A stretch of DNA of 64,000 bases from Lineus longissimus (Eukaryota; Nemertea; Pilidiophora; Heteronemertea; Lineidae), in NCBI RefSeq assembly GCF_910592395.1, contig NC_088312.1, positions 7,440,001 to 7,504,000 on the forward strand. Reading direction: 5' to 3'. Positions 25,015 to 35,099 of the stretch are shown here, one piece after another (position 1 is the stretch's first letter; each line of letters starts with the position of its first letter). The position numbers and the translations under genes were made by a program. The notes beneath the pieces were generated by a model that saw only the letters and a list, made by a program, of their open reading frames with translations, was not told the DNA's origin and made no database searches.

Positions 25015-28000
25015 ATCCTAACAGTGGCACGTTTCTTAACTGCTAGGGCTATGAACTTGAAACTTTGTACACAGAATGCCCTAGGTCAGCTGACCTCTGA
25101 CACTGATTTTCGGTCCGATCTGATTCTCTGTTTGGCCACCAGGGGGCCAAATGTCGATATCTAAAAAGTGTGATATCTCGCTTATTAGTGACTTGTTTTC
25201 GATAAAACTTTTGTTGTAGGTACTCATAGCAAATATACATTTTATATTATACGGGTTTTTAATTTGACCTTGTTTTCAAGGTCACAGAGGTCATATGGCG
25301 TAAATTGGCCGTTAGAGTGTAAACTATGGCACGTTTCTTAACCACTAAAGCTATGAACTTGAAACTTGGTACATATAACCCCCTATATCACATAGCCTCT
25401 GGTGCTGAATTTTGGTTTGATCTGATTCTCCACTTTGCCACCAGGGGGCCAAAAGTGGATATCTCGCTTATAAGTGACTTGTTTTCGATAAAATTTTTAT
25501 GGTAGGTACTCTTAGGAAGAATACATCACATATCGTACGGGTTTTCAATTTGACCTACTTTTCAAGGTCACAGAGGTCATATGGCGTAAATTGGCCGTTA
25601 GAGTGTAAACTATGGCACGTTTCTTAACCACTAAAGCTATGAACTTGAAACTTGGTACATATAACCCCCTATATCACATAGCCTCTGGTGCTGAATTTCA
25701 GTTTGATCTGATTCTCAACTTTGCCACCAGGGGGCCAAAAGTGGATATCTAAAAAGTGTGATATCTCGCTTATAAGTGACTTGTTTTCGATAAAATTTTT
25801 ATGGTAGGTACTCTTAGGAAGAATACATCACATGTCTTACGGGTTTTCAATTTGACCTACTTTTCAAGGTCACAGAGGTCATATGGCGTAAATTGGCCGT
25901 TAGAGTGTAAACTATGGCACGTTTCTTAACCAGTAAAGCTATGAACTTGAAACTTGGTGCATATAACCCCCTACATCAGATAACCTTTGATGCCGAATTT
26001 TGGCCTGATCTGATTCTTTATTCGGCCACCAGGGGGCCATAATGGAAAAAGGAAGAAGTGCAATATCTTGCTTATTTGAGTGAATTGTTTTCGATAAAAT
26101 TTTTATGGCAGGGACTTCTAGCAAGGATACACCACATGTCCTACGATTTTTGGATTTGACCTCCTTTTCTAGGTCACAGAGGTCAAATGGCGTAAATTGG
26201 CCATTAGAGTGTAACTATGGCACGTTTCTTAACTGCTGAAGCTATGAACTTGAAAGTTGGTACATGTAACCCCCTACATCAGATAATCTCTGACACCGAA
26301 TTTTGGCCTGATCTGATTCTTGATTTGGCCACCAGGGTGTCAAAACTGAAAAAGTAGGACATGCAATATCTCGCTTATTAATGACTTTTTTTCGATGAAT
26401 TTTTTATTGCAGGGACTCTTAGCAATCACACGATATTGATCTTGTTGATGTCATAGACAATTATTGGTTGGATCATAAACTTATATATACTGCCCTGTCT
26501 TATTACTTGACATCAATACACATCTAAAAAAAGTCTTCATGCCTGATTGTGTTCACCATATTCACCTCTAAACTAAGCATGATCCTGCCTACTAAAAGAT
26601 GTATACGGTGAGCACAATGGCCCCTGGCCGTTTCATATTGCAGTATAACAGTGAAACTGTAATGAGTGGTGGCGATGAGGTCAGAGTTTTGCCTCTGTGG
26701 AGTCAACTCCAAAGCCATAGAAGCCCGCAGAATTGCAGGACATGGCTTCTTCAGTTACTTGGCTGACACATTATTTTTTTATCAAGGTTCGTGACTTATG
26801 GGACATGACATCTATACCATTAGTGTTTTTATACTGTCTGAGTCCTTTCTGAACACGGTTTAGTACATTGGGATGTTGTCTACCATGCAATTAGTTTAAA
26901 ACAGGTGAAAATATGTAGTTATTTATCAGATCACATCAGCTTTACTAGCTGACACATTCTCACCCATATTCAGCACTGATCCTGTTTTGCTATTTTGGGC
27001 CCAAATCTGGGAGCAGACAACAGATCAAGGCAAATCGAAGTCACGGTTTGGAAATGACCGACCGATATTAATCAAGCAGGACAATATGCTTGAGACTTCT
27101 GAGCTGGTACCGTTGATTGATATCCGAAGATCAAAAACGTACCTGATGGACGCCAAATCGGAGATCTAACAGCGAGGGATTTGCGGCCTTTTCTTGTTTG
27201 TCTGGACATGTTCCATTAAATCAAGCCAAGGTATCATGTGTTCAAGATAATCTCTTCTTAATTCTACACCGAGCAATTATCGCTGAGATCTTGGGAATTT
27301 TAGAAAAGCTCGCATTAGTTGTTGACGTGCCTCGAGCAGTGTTGATGTATTTTATGAGATGACGCTCTTTTAAGTTATCGTCACAACTTTATCAATAATG
27401 ATTGGACGTTTGATGAAAGTATAGTTGAAACGTTCTTTTCCTCAGACAGTCAGCTTTGTGATGATCATTTCATTACTCTGTTTTCAACTTTAAAATCCCA
27501 TCAAACAGATGGTATTTGTTTCATCATAGTTTCATTCAAACATGAACTCGTTTGTCAAAAAGTCGAAACATTTTAAGTTTTAAACCGTTCTCTTTACCCT
27601 GGCGGGCATTTGAAATGCCACGTAGGCATTATGATCATGATCAGTGTCAAGTAGAAGCAGTCTTTATTCTTAAATCCACAAGAGTGTCTACATACCGGCA
27701 ATCCATCAAAGGCTTGTTGCAAGTTGGACAGCTCTCTGTGGCAATCTGCTCAAACCTACATAAGCCCCAATGCGGCGTTCGTCATTTCAACATCAGACTA
27801 TGTTCCCGTGTCGTAAAAGAAACGCTGTCTTGCGCTCCCAGACAAATATCCATAAGCATCTTTTCGAGCTTGCAAACATATTGTACTGGTACTTATAGCT
27901 TAAGTTAAGTCGGTTAGGATTTGTCTGAGAGCCTGGTACGTAGCTTACCGCCCCGAAAAAACACCTGTTGGATCCTCCCACGCTGGATAAATTGTGACAG

Positions 28001-31000
28001 AGATTAGGGCACCGGTATGGTTGAACTTTATCATTTTGCTGTTTGGTAGTGGAGGTGGGTAGTAAGGAACCTAAATGACCCAGTAGTATTTGAAATTGAA
28101 CATCAGCCCCGGAAAGACAGTGGCCATTTTAGATCTGTCAGACTTAAGGTTCATCTAGAATTTAAATCACAGATTATTCATATCGCCAGCAGTGTTGCTG
28201 CTACCGCCCAGGAAAAGATTGAAGAAGAAACTGCTTTGTAATGTTAGTTTGTGATGTAATGGAGAAATGAGGATGTAAATGTGCTAATGGCTAATTTGAG
28301 ATTCTTCTCTCCACCTGATGCAGATCTTCATTTGCTTTGAAATATCTGTGTCATCCTAAGCTTACAGCATTCATCTGTACATCAGTGTACATGTTTTGTG
28401 TCCTTCTGGTCTGAATTTGATTGAACTTTAAGTTTGTGCACGCTCAAATGATCTGCTTGAACATTGCTCAAAGAATTTAGTTAGTTGAACGAGTTTTAAT
28501 TCGACTGTATGGTTATGACAGCTTGCTGCCTGGTGTAGAATTGTGTGTACTTTGATGTGCAACAATATTTCTCATCAACCATTTTAACTCTTAAGAGCGT
28601 TGTGACTCAAGTTTGCATTTGTGCTATCTTTGCCCTATGAACCTTATTTGGCCATCTAAAAGTCTGCATTAAAGACTGTAATCTAAGATGCAATTACGAA
28701 ATCATGGCTGAGATTATCACAAATCCACTGGGGCTGCTCAGTCAAATCCTTTCCTTTGAATTATAGACCACCGAGCTACAATTTCAAGCCTGTCCCCTGA
28801 CCACTAAGGAGCCATATCCCCTAACTGGCTTAGCTTTCATAGTGAATATTGTAATCTGGCCGTATTTCTAGCTTTCATCTAATGGCTAAGATAAGTATGA
28901 AATGAGTTTCGCTTGTTCCCTGGACCATTGGTGAGCGTCGAACAATAGTCGCTTGGCAATCCATTACGCGTCTGCATACCAAATATCAATTCTTGCTCGG
29001 TTTCTGCGTAAATATCCATCAATTATATTGGCTTTTGTGTTGAATGGTTCGGTTGTGATGTCAGGGGCCCAGGGGTCTTGGTCAGTCTTGTCTGATGAGA
29101 TAGGCAGACGTACTAGCAGTGGGGGTATGATTTTATCACGGCGTCAGATGTGCTGGTAAGATACAGCCTCCGTGGGGAGAGGATCAATCATGTCTATATT
29201 TTAGGCAAATCAATTGGAGACTGTGTCGATTTGGTTAAGCCGAATCAAGTTGAGCGTTGGTTGCTGTGAACTGGTCTCCATGCCTGGACAGGGTGATGAG
29301 GCCAATTAACCCAATCGGTGCCCAACCATAGTGGAAAGTAGAAGATCCATGTACCTTCGAGACAAACCAGCCTGACAGATGTTCCTCTTTATCAATTTCA
29401 TATTCTCTATCCTATCTTTTGCCGAATAAGATGAGGCTAATCAAGGTACAACATGAATCCATTAGGGAGCGACCCGCCTTTGAGGCAAAAAAAAAACAAC
29501 AATAGCAGAGCCATGTTCAGAAATGTCAAATTAGTGTTCTACTTTTGTACACAAGCAGCATTCCCGGATGTCAATTAGATATTGGTTTATTCGAGATGAT
29601 AGCTTGCTTTTCTGTAATTTTTTTGGCATTGTTTGAAGTATTGTAGAGTTCGGGATAGATACTTGATGATGAAGAGAACTATATCAAGAAGGGCTTTAAC
29701 TCTTCTTTACCCCTCCCCTCTTCAAATATTTCAAGGAAGTGCACTTTCATGGGCTATAAAAATAAATGTACCGAACTACTTGATGTTACTTAAAGCTGAA
29801 TAAAGTACATACTGGAGGTCAGAATGTTTCAAACCCTTCATCTCACTGTTTAGAACATAGCACTCTATCCACTACAGCTCTGTACCTTCATAGAGTGTAA
29901 TTGTCTCATCTCAGATTATCCGTTCTCACTGTCGCACTCTCTATAGCATTTGCACAATAATTAACTGTCTCCATTTTACCAAGTGTGTTTGCAATGAAGT
30001 ATGGTGATTTTATGGTGGGAATTGACAGGTGACGTTTCACCTGCTTAATAATGGTTTTTGCATTTCCTTCATTACAGTGTGTGCCACTGCCAGGCCGCAA
30101 GTTCAAGCGTGGAGGGTACAAGTGCGTGTGCAAGCAGGGCTATGAGTATCCCTTCGCTGACTTTGCATGGTTCTACGATGGCCAGACCATGGAGGAGGAG
30201 TTCAAGAAGATGCAGGAAGGAAGAAAAAACAGGTAGGTTATAGTTTTCAGGGGCAGAACCAGGAGCCAGAAAAAGAGCGTGCACTGCATTTCTCATCAAA
30301 ATTCTTGGTCTGTTCCAAAATTTCATGGTCAATTTCAAAGATTTTCATGAAATAGGGGTGAGGTGTGTGCGTCTGGTGGGCAGGTCATGGCTATAGTCCC
30401 ATGGAAGTCCTTGTAAGAGTAATTGACTTGTAGTTTGATTAGTTTTGAGCTGGCAAACCAAAAAAAAACATGTAAGCTTCCACATGCTATGAAAGATTTT
30501 TTCCCTTGAATCGATAGATGGTTGGCGCTTCTCTGAGATGCTGTTGGTGTCTGTTGCAGCAGCACTAATTGATGACATCTTAGATGGTTCCGGATGCCTC
30601 ATCTTGTCTCTCGTAATCCCACGATTATTGATTGGTTGCTGAAAGAAGAGATAAGAGTGGGGAATCTATTAATGATCAAGGGTCATCATGTCTCGAGTCC
30701 TTCCTTCCCGAGCTGTGAAGCATCCCAAACATTAACCCTTTCCCTTGGCTACTTTTGTCTCTGGCTCATTGCAATCAATCGATACATTCGAAGTAGCAGA
30801 ATCTCAAGATGATGCTGGGCAAGCACTGAGAAGTTTATAATCTCTGTATAGAGGGCAGTTCTTACAGCCTGAAGTGTCAGAAAATATACACAGACATTCT
30901 ACCTCGTGTGCAGCAAAGCACTTTCGGGTGACTATCTGTGGCACCCGGCCTCTATATGTTGAGCTTCATCAAAGAAGCCTCGGGCTTTGCATTATTACAT

Positions 31001-31442
31001 AATCAATCATGATGTCATTTAAGCACTCATCAGCCAGATGAAGCATGTATCATCTGTAACTATTCGTATTCTTCAAGACCAATCAAAGGGAATATTTCAT
31101 GGGTGTAAAAACAGCCTTTACTGTAGTCGATCAATATTCTTACTCATTGGGAGGGGTTGGTAAGCTGGATAGACATCTCTATACCCTTTGAAGGAGGCCA
31201 GGAGTAATGGCAAGAGTAAGGGGTGGTATTCATGGTCTTCTTGTGGCTAATAACTGGGCCTCATTAAACTAGCACAAGCATGAGCTGCGTAACTATAGTT
31301 TGTTTGCCTTCTCTTAATCTGTTTGTATTTCTGTTTCAGGTACTTTACGTTGAAGTGCCGACCGGCGGGTGCCGGAATGGTGTCCATCAGTTGGTTGTTG
31401 ATGTCGCTAGCCACCGTCATTGGTTATATCATGCAGCACTGA
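3109..31442 (+). CDS. tandem GPR158-like ectodomain protein without a 7TM domain (8 exons, 961 aa)
   Basis: Coding exons are 3109-4052, 18889-19018, 20024-20189, 20538-21158, 21964-22612, 22896-23013, 30078-30232 and 31340-31442. All introns are GT-AG and phases match throughout. Order: signal peptide (about 1-23); Cache-like module 1 (about 25-345); EGF-like module 1 (about 350-412); basic linker (414-592) with five furin-type sites; Cache-like module 2 (about 593-860); EGF-like module 2 (about 850-935); hydrophobic tail 941-959. Both modules carry PPY(Y/F)DCG, a downstream D-x-x-QCP and a shared pattern C-x-P-x-PG-x-x-F-x-RGGY-x-C-x-C, which is the ectodomain signature of GPR158/GPR179 receptors (Drosophila CG31760 class). 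In that family this region precedes seven membrane helices; human GPR158 senses glycine through its Cache domain. Here a stop codon follows after one short hydrophobic segment. A secreted or GPI/membrane-anchored role at the cell surface is inferred; ligand and partner are unknown. Start chosen because it gives a clean signal peptide. Confidence 0.8.
13249..13577. repeat. two-copy degenerate tandem duplication, about 198-base period
   Basis: The segment at 13249-13373 recurs at 13447-13577. Shared blocks include CGGGAACAC, CGTGTCACACAC and a longer block containing ACTTGCTTTGAAAATGA. Substitutions and small indels show that the duplication is not recent. Confidence 0.6.
14163..14179. repeat. 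C homopolymer run
   Basis: About seventeen consecutive C residues, interesting mainly as a sequencing or assembly weak point. Confidence 0.8.
17101..17215 (+). mobile_element. tRNA-derived SINE candidate
   Basis: An A-box-like GTGGCTAAATGGTT at about 17105 and a B-box-like GGGTTCGACT at 17154-17163 are spaced as in a tRNA head. The 3' body is not clearly delimited. Confidence 0.45.
18889..19018 (+). CDS. exon 2: end of Cache-like module 1 and first cysteines of EGF-like module 1
   Basis: Encodes residues 316-358, beginning FVAVASMDIDFLKIDINQCP. It follows a TTTCCAG acceptor and ends ATG|GTAGGT in phase 0. The alternative donor four bases downstream would break frame with the next exon. The matching piece of module 2 is exon 6, with the same phases. 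Confidence 0.85.
19019..20023 (+). other. intron 2, no feature seen
   Basis: About 1 kb without recognisable repeats or coding signal, ending in TTGTTTTCAG. Confidence 0.7.
20024..20189 (+). CDS. exon 3: EGF-like module 1
   Basis: Encodes residues 359-413. The core is C-x-P-x-PG-x-x-F-x-RGGY-x-C-x-C-x-PGF, followed by an aromatic stretch and a final DCLP. In GPR158-type receptors this module is the stalk leading to the first membrane helix. Here it continues into the basic linker. Ends GGA A|GTAAGT, phase 1. Confidence 0.85.
20190..20537 (+). other. intron 3, no feature seen
   Basis: About 350 bases of AT-rich DNA with a good donor and a TTGTTCCAG acceptor. Confidence 0.7.
20538..21158 (+). 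CDS. exon 4: basic linker with five furin-type sites
   Basis: Encodes residues 415-620. Sites of the form R-x-(K/R)-R end at residues 434 (RKRR-S), 468 (RRKR-S), 507 (RRKR-L), 541 (RKKR-L) and 577 (RKKR-S), giving spacings of 34, 39, 34 and 36. Between sites, short segments are helical-looking and share an aromatic-aliphatic core (WFAEHL, RFLSAV, QFLELA, QFLRTL). This resembles a multi-peptide precursor cassette or a degenerate repeat of about 35 residues. The exon's last 30 or so residues, including a cysteine at 609, begin ectodomain module 2. The reading frame is open across the whole exon. Confidence 0.85.
21159..21963 (+). other. intron 4, no feature seen
   Basis: About 800 bases with no recognised repeat or gene. 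This intron interrupts module 2 at a place where module 1 has none. Confidence 0.7.
21964..22612 (+). CDS. exon 5: Cache-like module 2
   Basis: Encodes residues 622-836. It parallels exon 1: long helix region, glycosylation sequons (NAT twice), then HWTPPYFDCG and a DWVMTYAVPFFGL stretch aligned with the IVSAVSPIVD region of module 1. Ends AA|GTAAGT in phase 2, the same phase as exon 1. Confidence 0.85.
22896..23013 (+). CDS. exon 6: end of Cache-like module 2 and first cysteines of EGF-like module 2
   Basis: Encodes residues 838-876 (GVVTVTVKLDDLDLQQCP onward). It is the counterpart of exon 2 with identical boundary phases (2 in, 0 out) and the same cysteine spacing up to the terminal double threonine. 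Confidence 0.85.
24911..26430 (+). repeat. composite repeat: decayed hairpin, GTC microsatellite, 4.7 tandem 300-base monomers
   Basis: A degenerate GCTCACC...GGGGAGT hairpin is followed by a GTC run and then monomers starting GGCACGTTTCTTAAC at 25026, 25328, 25614, 25916 and 26219. Spacings are 302, 286, 302 and 303; the short one reflects a 16-base deletion. Copies 2-4 are very similar, implying recent local amplification; the fifth is truncated. Monomers carry AGGTCAcagAGGTCA (25279, 25565, 25867, 26171) and CCACCAGGGGGC (25136, 25438, 25724, 26026). The same family recurs at 57.6, 59.3 and 62.9 kb. The architecture resembles the pearl and Helentron-associated tandem repeats known from bivalves and Drosophila. 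Confidence 0.85.
24949..25014. repeat. (GTC)n microsatellite, about 22 units
   Basis: Uninterrupted trinucleotide run. It produces artefactual poly-Ser and poly-Val frames that are not genes. Confidence 0.95.
29820..29892 (-). mobile_element. tRNA-derived SINE fragment candidate
   Basis: Read on the minus strand it shows TGTAGTGGATAGAGTGCT (A-box-like) followed by GGGTTTGAAAC (B-box-like, one change from the consensus). The body is not delimited. Confidence 0.4.
30078..30232 (+). CDS. exon 7: EGF-like module 2
   Basis: Encodes residues 877-927, with C-V-P-L-PGR-x-F-x-RGGY-x-C-x-C-x-QGY and then a charged stretch (EEEFKKMQEGRKNR). Enters in phase 0 like exon 3 but leaves in phase 2, so the two modules diverge after the EGF-like core. 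Confidence 0.85.
30233..31339 (+). other. intron 7, no feature seen
   Basis: About 1.1 kb of unremarkable sequence ending in CTGTTTCAG. Confidence 0.7.
31340..31442 (+). CDS. exon 8: last cysteine, hydrophobic tail and stop
   Basis: Encodes residues 929-961 and TGA. YFTLKCRPAGAG is followed by a hydrophobic run (941-959) and only two polar residues. Small residues (GAG, 938-940) directly before a C-terminal hydrophobic run fit a GPI-attachment signal; a single-pass anchor with almost no cytoplasmic tail is the alternative. In GPR158-type receptors the 7TM domain would begin here. Confidence 0.8.
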
Positions 31443-33384
31443 GCCAAGGGATGAACACATCTCAATTCAAATCGGTGCTGCTTTTATGGCCTTAATAATT
31501 CTTCATTGCAAGCCCTCACATGAGATATACTGACTCGTATTCGGAAGTTTTCCAGCAAAGAGGCCATTTTGCTTCTTTCCAGCAAAGAAGCCATTTTGTT
31601 TTTAGTATAGCAGATTTAAAAAATATAATACTTGTCCAATTTGAAGTGAAAGTGGTGTTTTATTATAGAGCTTTTCAGGCTTGTTGGCATGACATACCTT
31701 CTAGGTGTTTATATAATCAAGCTAGCCCAGATCTAAGCATGTCAAGTGTGGGCACTTTCATAACTATGTATGTGGTACCGGTATTCAAAGATCACTTATC
31801 AACATGTTTGACTACTTAACCCTTTGTGCCACATTTTCTATGTCTCAAAAAGCCACACAACTTAACTAACGAAACCTGGTACCTTTTACAGTTCCTAATG
31901 TGAGTCCTTGTCTTCAGAATATAAACACACCAAGAAAACTGTCCATGCAGAATAGTGATAAGTCCTTTTCAGGTAGAAAGTGACTACTAGCAGTTTTGTA
32001 AATAAGGTTCACACAGCTACAGTTGGGATTAATGATTGCTCATAGCTTGTATAGGGAACCAAGTCTGTTCATGATTGCAGCATGCACAGCTTTCACAGGC
32101 GTTTGATAATTTCGGATGTAGGTTATTGGCTCAACAATTGTAACCGACCACGAACATGCCCAAATGGACCTTGACCTAATGTGTGCTAAAGAGGGCACTT
32201 TCTCCCAGCGACAATGTCTTGGATGTAAATATTATTATCAACATAGCTGTTGTTCATGTATATAATCATTTTGATAGTGCCACTATAGATGTCCGTCAAA
32301 ATTGTATATCATGGTTTCTAAAGATAGTGTCAGACACTAGTTTTCTATCAAAATTTTTCACCAGAAGATATATTTGCTTCATTCTCTCGAATATGTTTTC
32401 CACACTGTTGTCAAAGTTCGTCATATTTCACATCATGAATGGCATTGTATTTGTAATCAACAGTGCATTGGTTTGTAAAGTGTAAGATATAGTCCATGCA
32501 TCTCAAAAGTCAGAGTTATCTTTTGTCCGTAGAAGTTTCTATGTGCTTGCATGTGACTGTCACAGATTGTAGTTTCTGCTTGATTTGAATATCTGCAAGT
32601 TTACAAAAGCGCTGAAGCAGTTGACTGGAAGCTTGTTTGTTTTTTGGTATATGTTTATTTCTAATAGCAGAAAGCAATCAGTAATGACTTCGCTACACGT
32701 TTAAAAAGACTGTGCAAAACAGGCGCATTTTGACAGAAAAATTAAGAAGACAAGAGGCTAAGTGGAATACATTGGTTTTTTGTAATGAGAGTGTTAAACA
32801 TTCTTAGTTCACAGTGAAAAACTGTGTGCATTCGATGACGGTAAAACATTCAGAGGTTTTGATACACCAGATACTCTTTGTTCTTAGAGGGACACTCTTT
32901 TAGAGATTTGTTATGTCCGCTTCAATTATGTATATTCATAGCTTGTACTTTATGTATCTTTTGACCAAACCGTATCCTAGTTTTTAGCAAGCCTATCGTT
33001 GGCACGGTTATATTTGCTTTGAAAGTTGTGGCGAAAGAAGAAGACCCTTTTCAATATAGGCTTGCCAAGCACCATCATGTGGGCAGATGAATACTAATAT
33101 TGGGTGATTGCTTTGATCCAAGAGTGAGATGAAATAAAACCGAGTTAATCAATGTTGTCTGGACAGTTCTTCTTGTAAACTTAATTGTCTTTTAGCATTC
33201 TGGCGTTACTAAATGCCGACTTTCATCCAGTTTTAGTTCTTTTTTCCTGACTGTGGTGGTGCTGTCTGTTTTGGTAAGGTCTTTGGTCATACTGTATATT
33301 GTAATGCAAGTCGTGCAGTCACAAAGATTGGTTGTACTAATAGTATCAAGTCAACTTGTAGTAAAGGTTTGATTGTACAATAAA
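31443..33384 (+). other. probable 3' UTR and flank of the tandem-ectodomain gene
   Basis: AT-rich, no coding signal. AATAAA hexamers at 33133-33138 and 33379-33384 are candidate polyadenylation signals. The true 3' end needs transcript data. Confidence 0.35.
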
Positions 33385-35090
33385 GATGATTATTATGTTC
33401 TGTTTGTCTATAGGTTAAATGATAAAATATTTTAAATGATCGAAAATTGATTGTGTGATATATGTAATTGAGGTGTAAATATTCGGAAGATGAAATTAAT
33501 CAAGCTTGTATAATGAGAATTTCGATATAAAAAAATATAGACTTGTGCAAAATGTATAGAAAAACCTTATGTATTGAAGGTATATTCAGAGACTTCTTTG
33601 ACACTGTCTGTGCCTGACAACAAGCAGATGACCATACAAATTACAGGGGTCACTTTGCATTGAGCTCTCAGGAATAGTATAACTTAATGCATAAGGTTCG
33701 TTTTCATTTTTCCTTTGTGGTATAAAGTAGATCTCATATGTAACCTTTCAGGATCTCAAATTGGCGAGTTCCTGCCAAATCGGGCTATTGTTCGCCAATT
33801 CAGTCTGGCTTAGTCGAATCGGGTGGCAATGGCCAGTTCAGGCTACATTTTTATGGCATAGCTTGATCAATGAGGATGGCAAAGATGGCGTGTTCCAACA
33901 CGTACAGCATATCACATGCATCAAAAATGTGCATTACCTAAATGTGCATTGTCGAATTGGCAGGCGATGACCCAATTTGGCCATTGCCCTTCTCTCTGGG
34001 TTCCTTCCCTGACAGGTAACTTCACATAACTGACTGGCACACATCAAGCTATTCTTCTACACGGCACATTCCTTTTATAAACTGTCTATAAGTTATAAGC
34101 ATTCCATAAACACAAGGGCATTGCTATTATGTGTACTGTGAAACTATTGGTTTTAACAACAATTTCTGAAATCAACCTTGGTATACCAGGCAAGAACATT
34201 CAATCGACAAGCCATAAAAACATCAGAAAAACGGGTGAACTTCTTGATGCAGCCCATGGATGGCAATGCCAGGCCATCCATACTATACAAAGGCTCAAAG
34301 CTATTCCTCTATATCTCATTATTATCTATTTGCTTAAGCTTTATACTTGGGACCTAGTGGTATTATTTATGCTTTTTATCTGCAAACTAGTTTTCTAATA
34401 TTCCATTTTATTGCATGTAGTTCTTTACTTATTCTTTATCCTTGATTCGCCTTCACTTTATGTTGTGGCATTCCCAACACAGAGGTGTTTACCCAAAAAT
34501 GTACCTGTTCTATTGTCACCAAACTTGCTTATGGCAAAATTTCCAATTCTGGACCACGAAGCCTAACTGATGATGATGACATGTGACGCTGTCAGTGCAG
34601 TCTAAACATTCTGTCAGCTCAAAAAACTCTAAATTGAAAATGTACTTTTAGATTTGCGAATAATGCTCCTATCATTACATCCTCATCTTTAGAACTCCAG
34701 CACTCTCACCATGCGAGGTAAAGACAAGTCTGAAATTGATTGAGGATGGTGACAGCTTGAATATCCTCATACAAATTGGTAATTTTTCTCATCAGTCTTA
34801 TCACTGGTCCAACTTTCTTTCAACCCAGGTGTATTTTTGAATTCACATTCACAACCTCCTTATGTCTACTATTTTGGACATCATCTACCGAAATTAAGTT
34901 GTAAATTTCAACTAAATTGATTGATTCATGCTACTATAGTTATGTATTGTGGCATATATAATGATGTACACTTCATAGTCTATATTTGTATACCCAAACA
35001 TTCCATTTAATATGTGATGTATTTTATTGTGCAGCAAATACACTTTTATATACTCCATAAAAAAGACTTCTGTTACTTTTTGTGATGTTC
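33385..35090. other. intergenic, no gene seen
   Basis: Short chance open frames only, plus a weak inverted-repeat element at 33756-33985. Confidence 0.5.
33756..33985. mobile_element. possible MITE with imperfect terminal inverted repeats
   Basis: The left end CAAATTGGCGAGTTCCTGCC is partly mirrored by the reverse complement of the right end (CAAATTGGGTCATCGCCTGC), sharing CAAATTGG and CTGCCAA-TCG blocks. The superfamily cannot be assigned. Confidence 0.35.
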
Positions 35091-35099
35091 AGACACCCG

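Larger units (their letters stand above)
23014..30077 (+). other. intron 6 of the tandem-ectodomain gene (7.1 kb)
   Basis: Contains the GTC microsatellite and 300-base tandem array (24911-26430) and a SINE-like segment near 29822-29890. Elsewhere no feature was recognised. Confidence 0.6.

Noticed and set aside
24780-25046. Open frames encoding poly-serine or poly-valine
   Set aside because: Created by the GTC microsatellite; the remaining sequence has no coding features and lies in an intron.
24911-26430. Considered as a CRISPR-like array
   Set aside because: Repeats are about 300 bases with no spacers, in an animal intron; this is a tandem satellite.
28750-28812. Possible minus-strand SINE head
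   Set aside because: Only an A-box-like stretch is visible and the B-box is missing, so it is too weak to list.
32183-32485. 100-codon frame rich in hydrophobic residues, considered as a missing 7TM piece
   Set aside because: No GPCR motifs, no splice sites fitting the phase of exon 7, and the composition follows the AT-rich DNA.
34129-34398. Open frame ending in a hydrophobic stretch
   Set aside because: No matching family and no splice context; probably chance.
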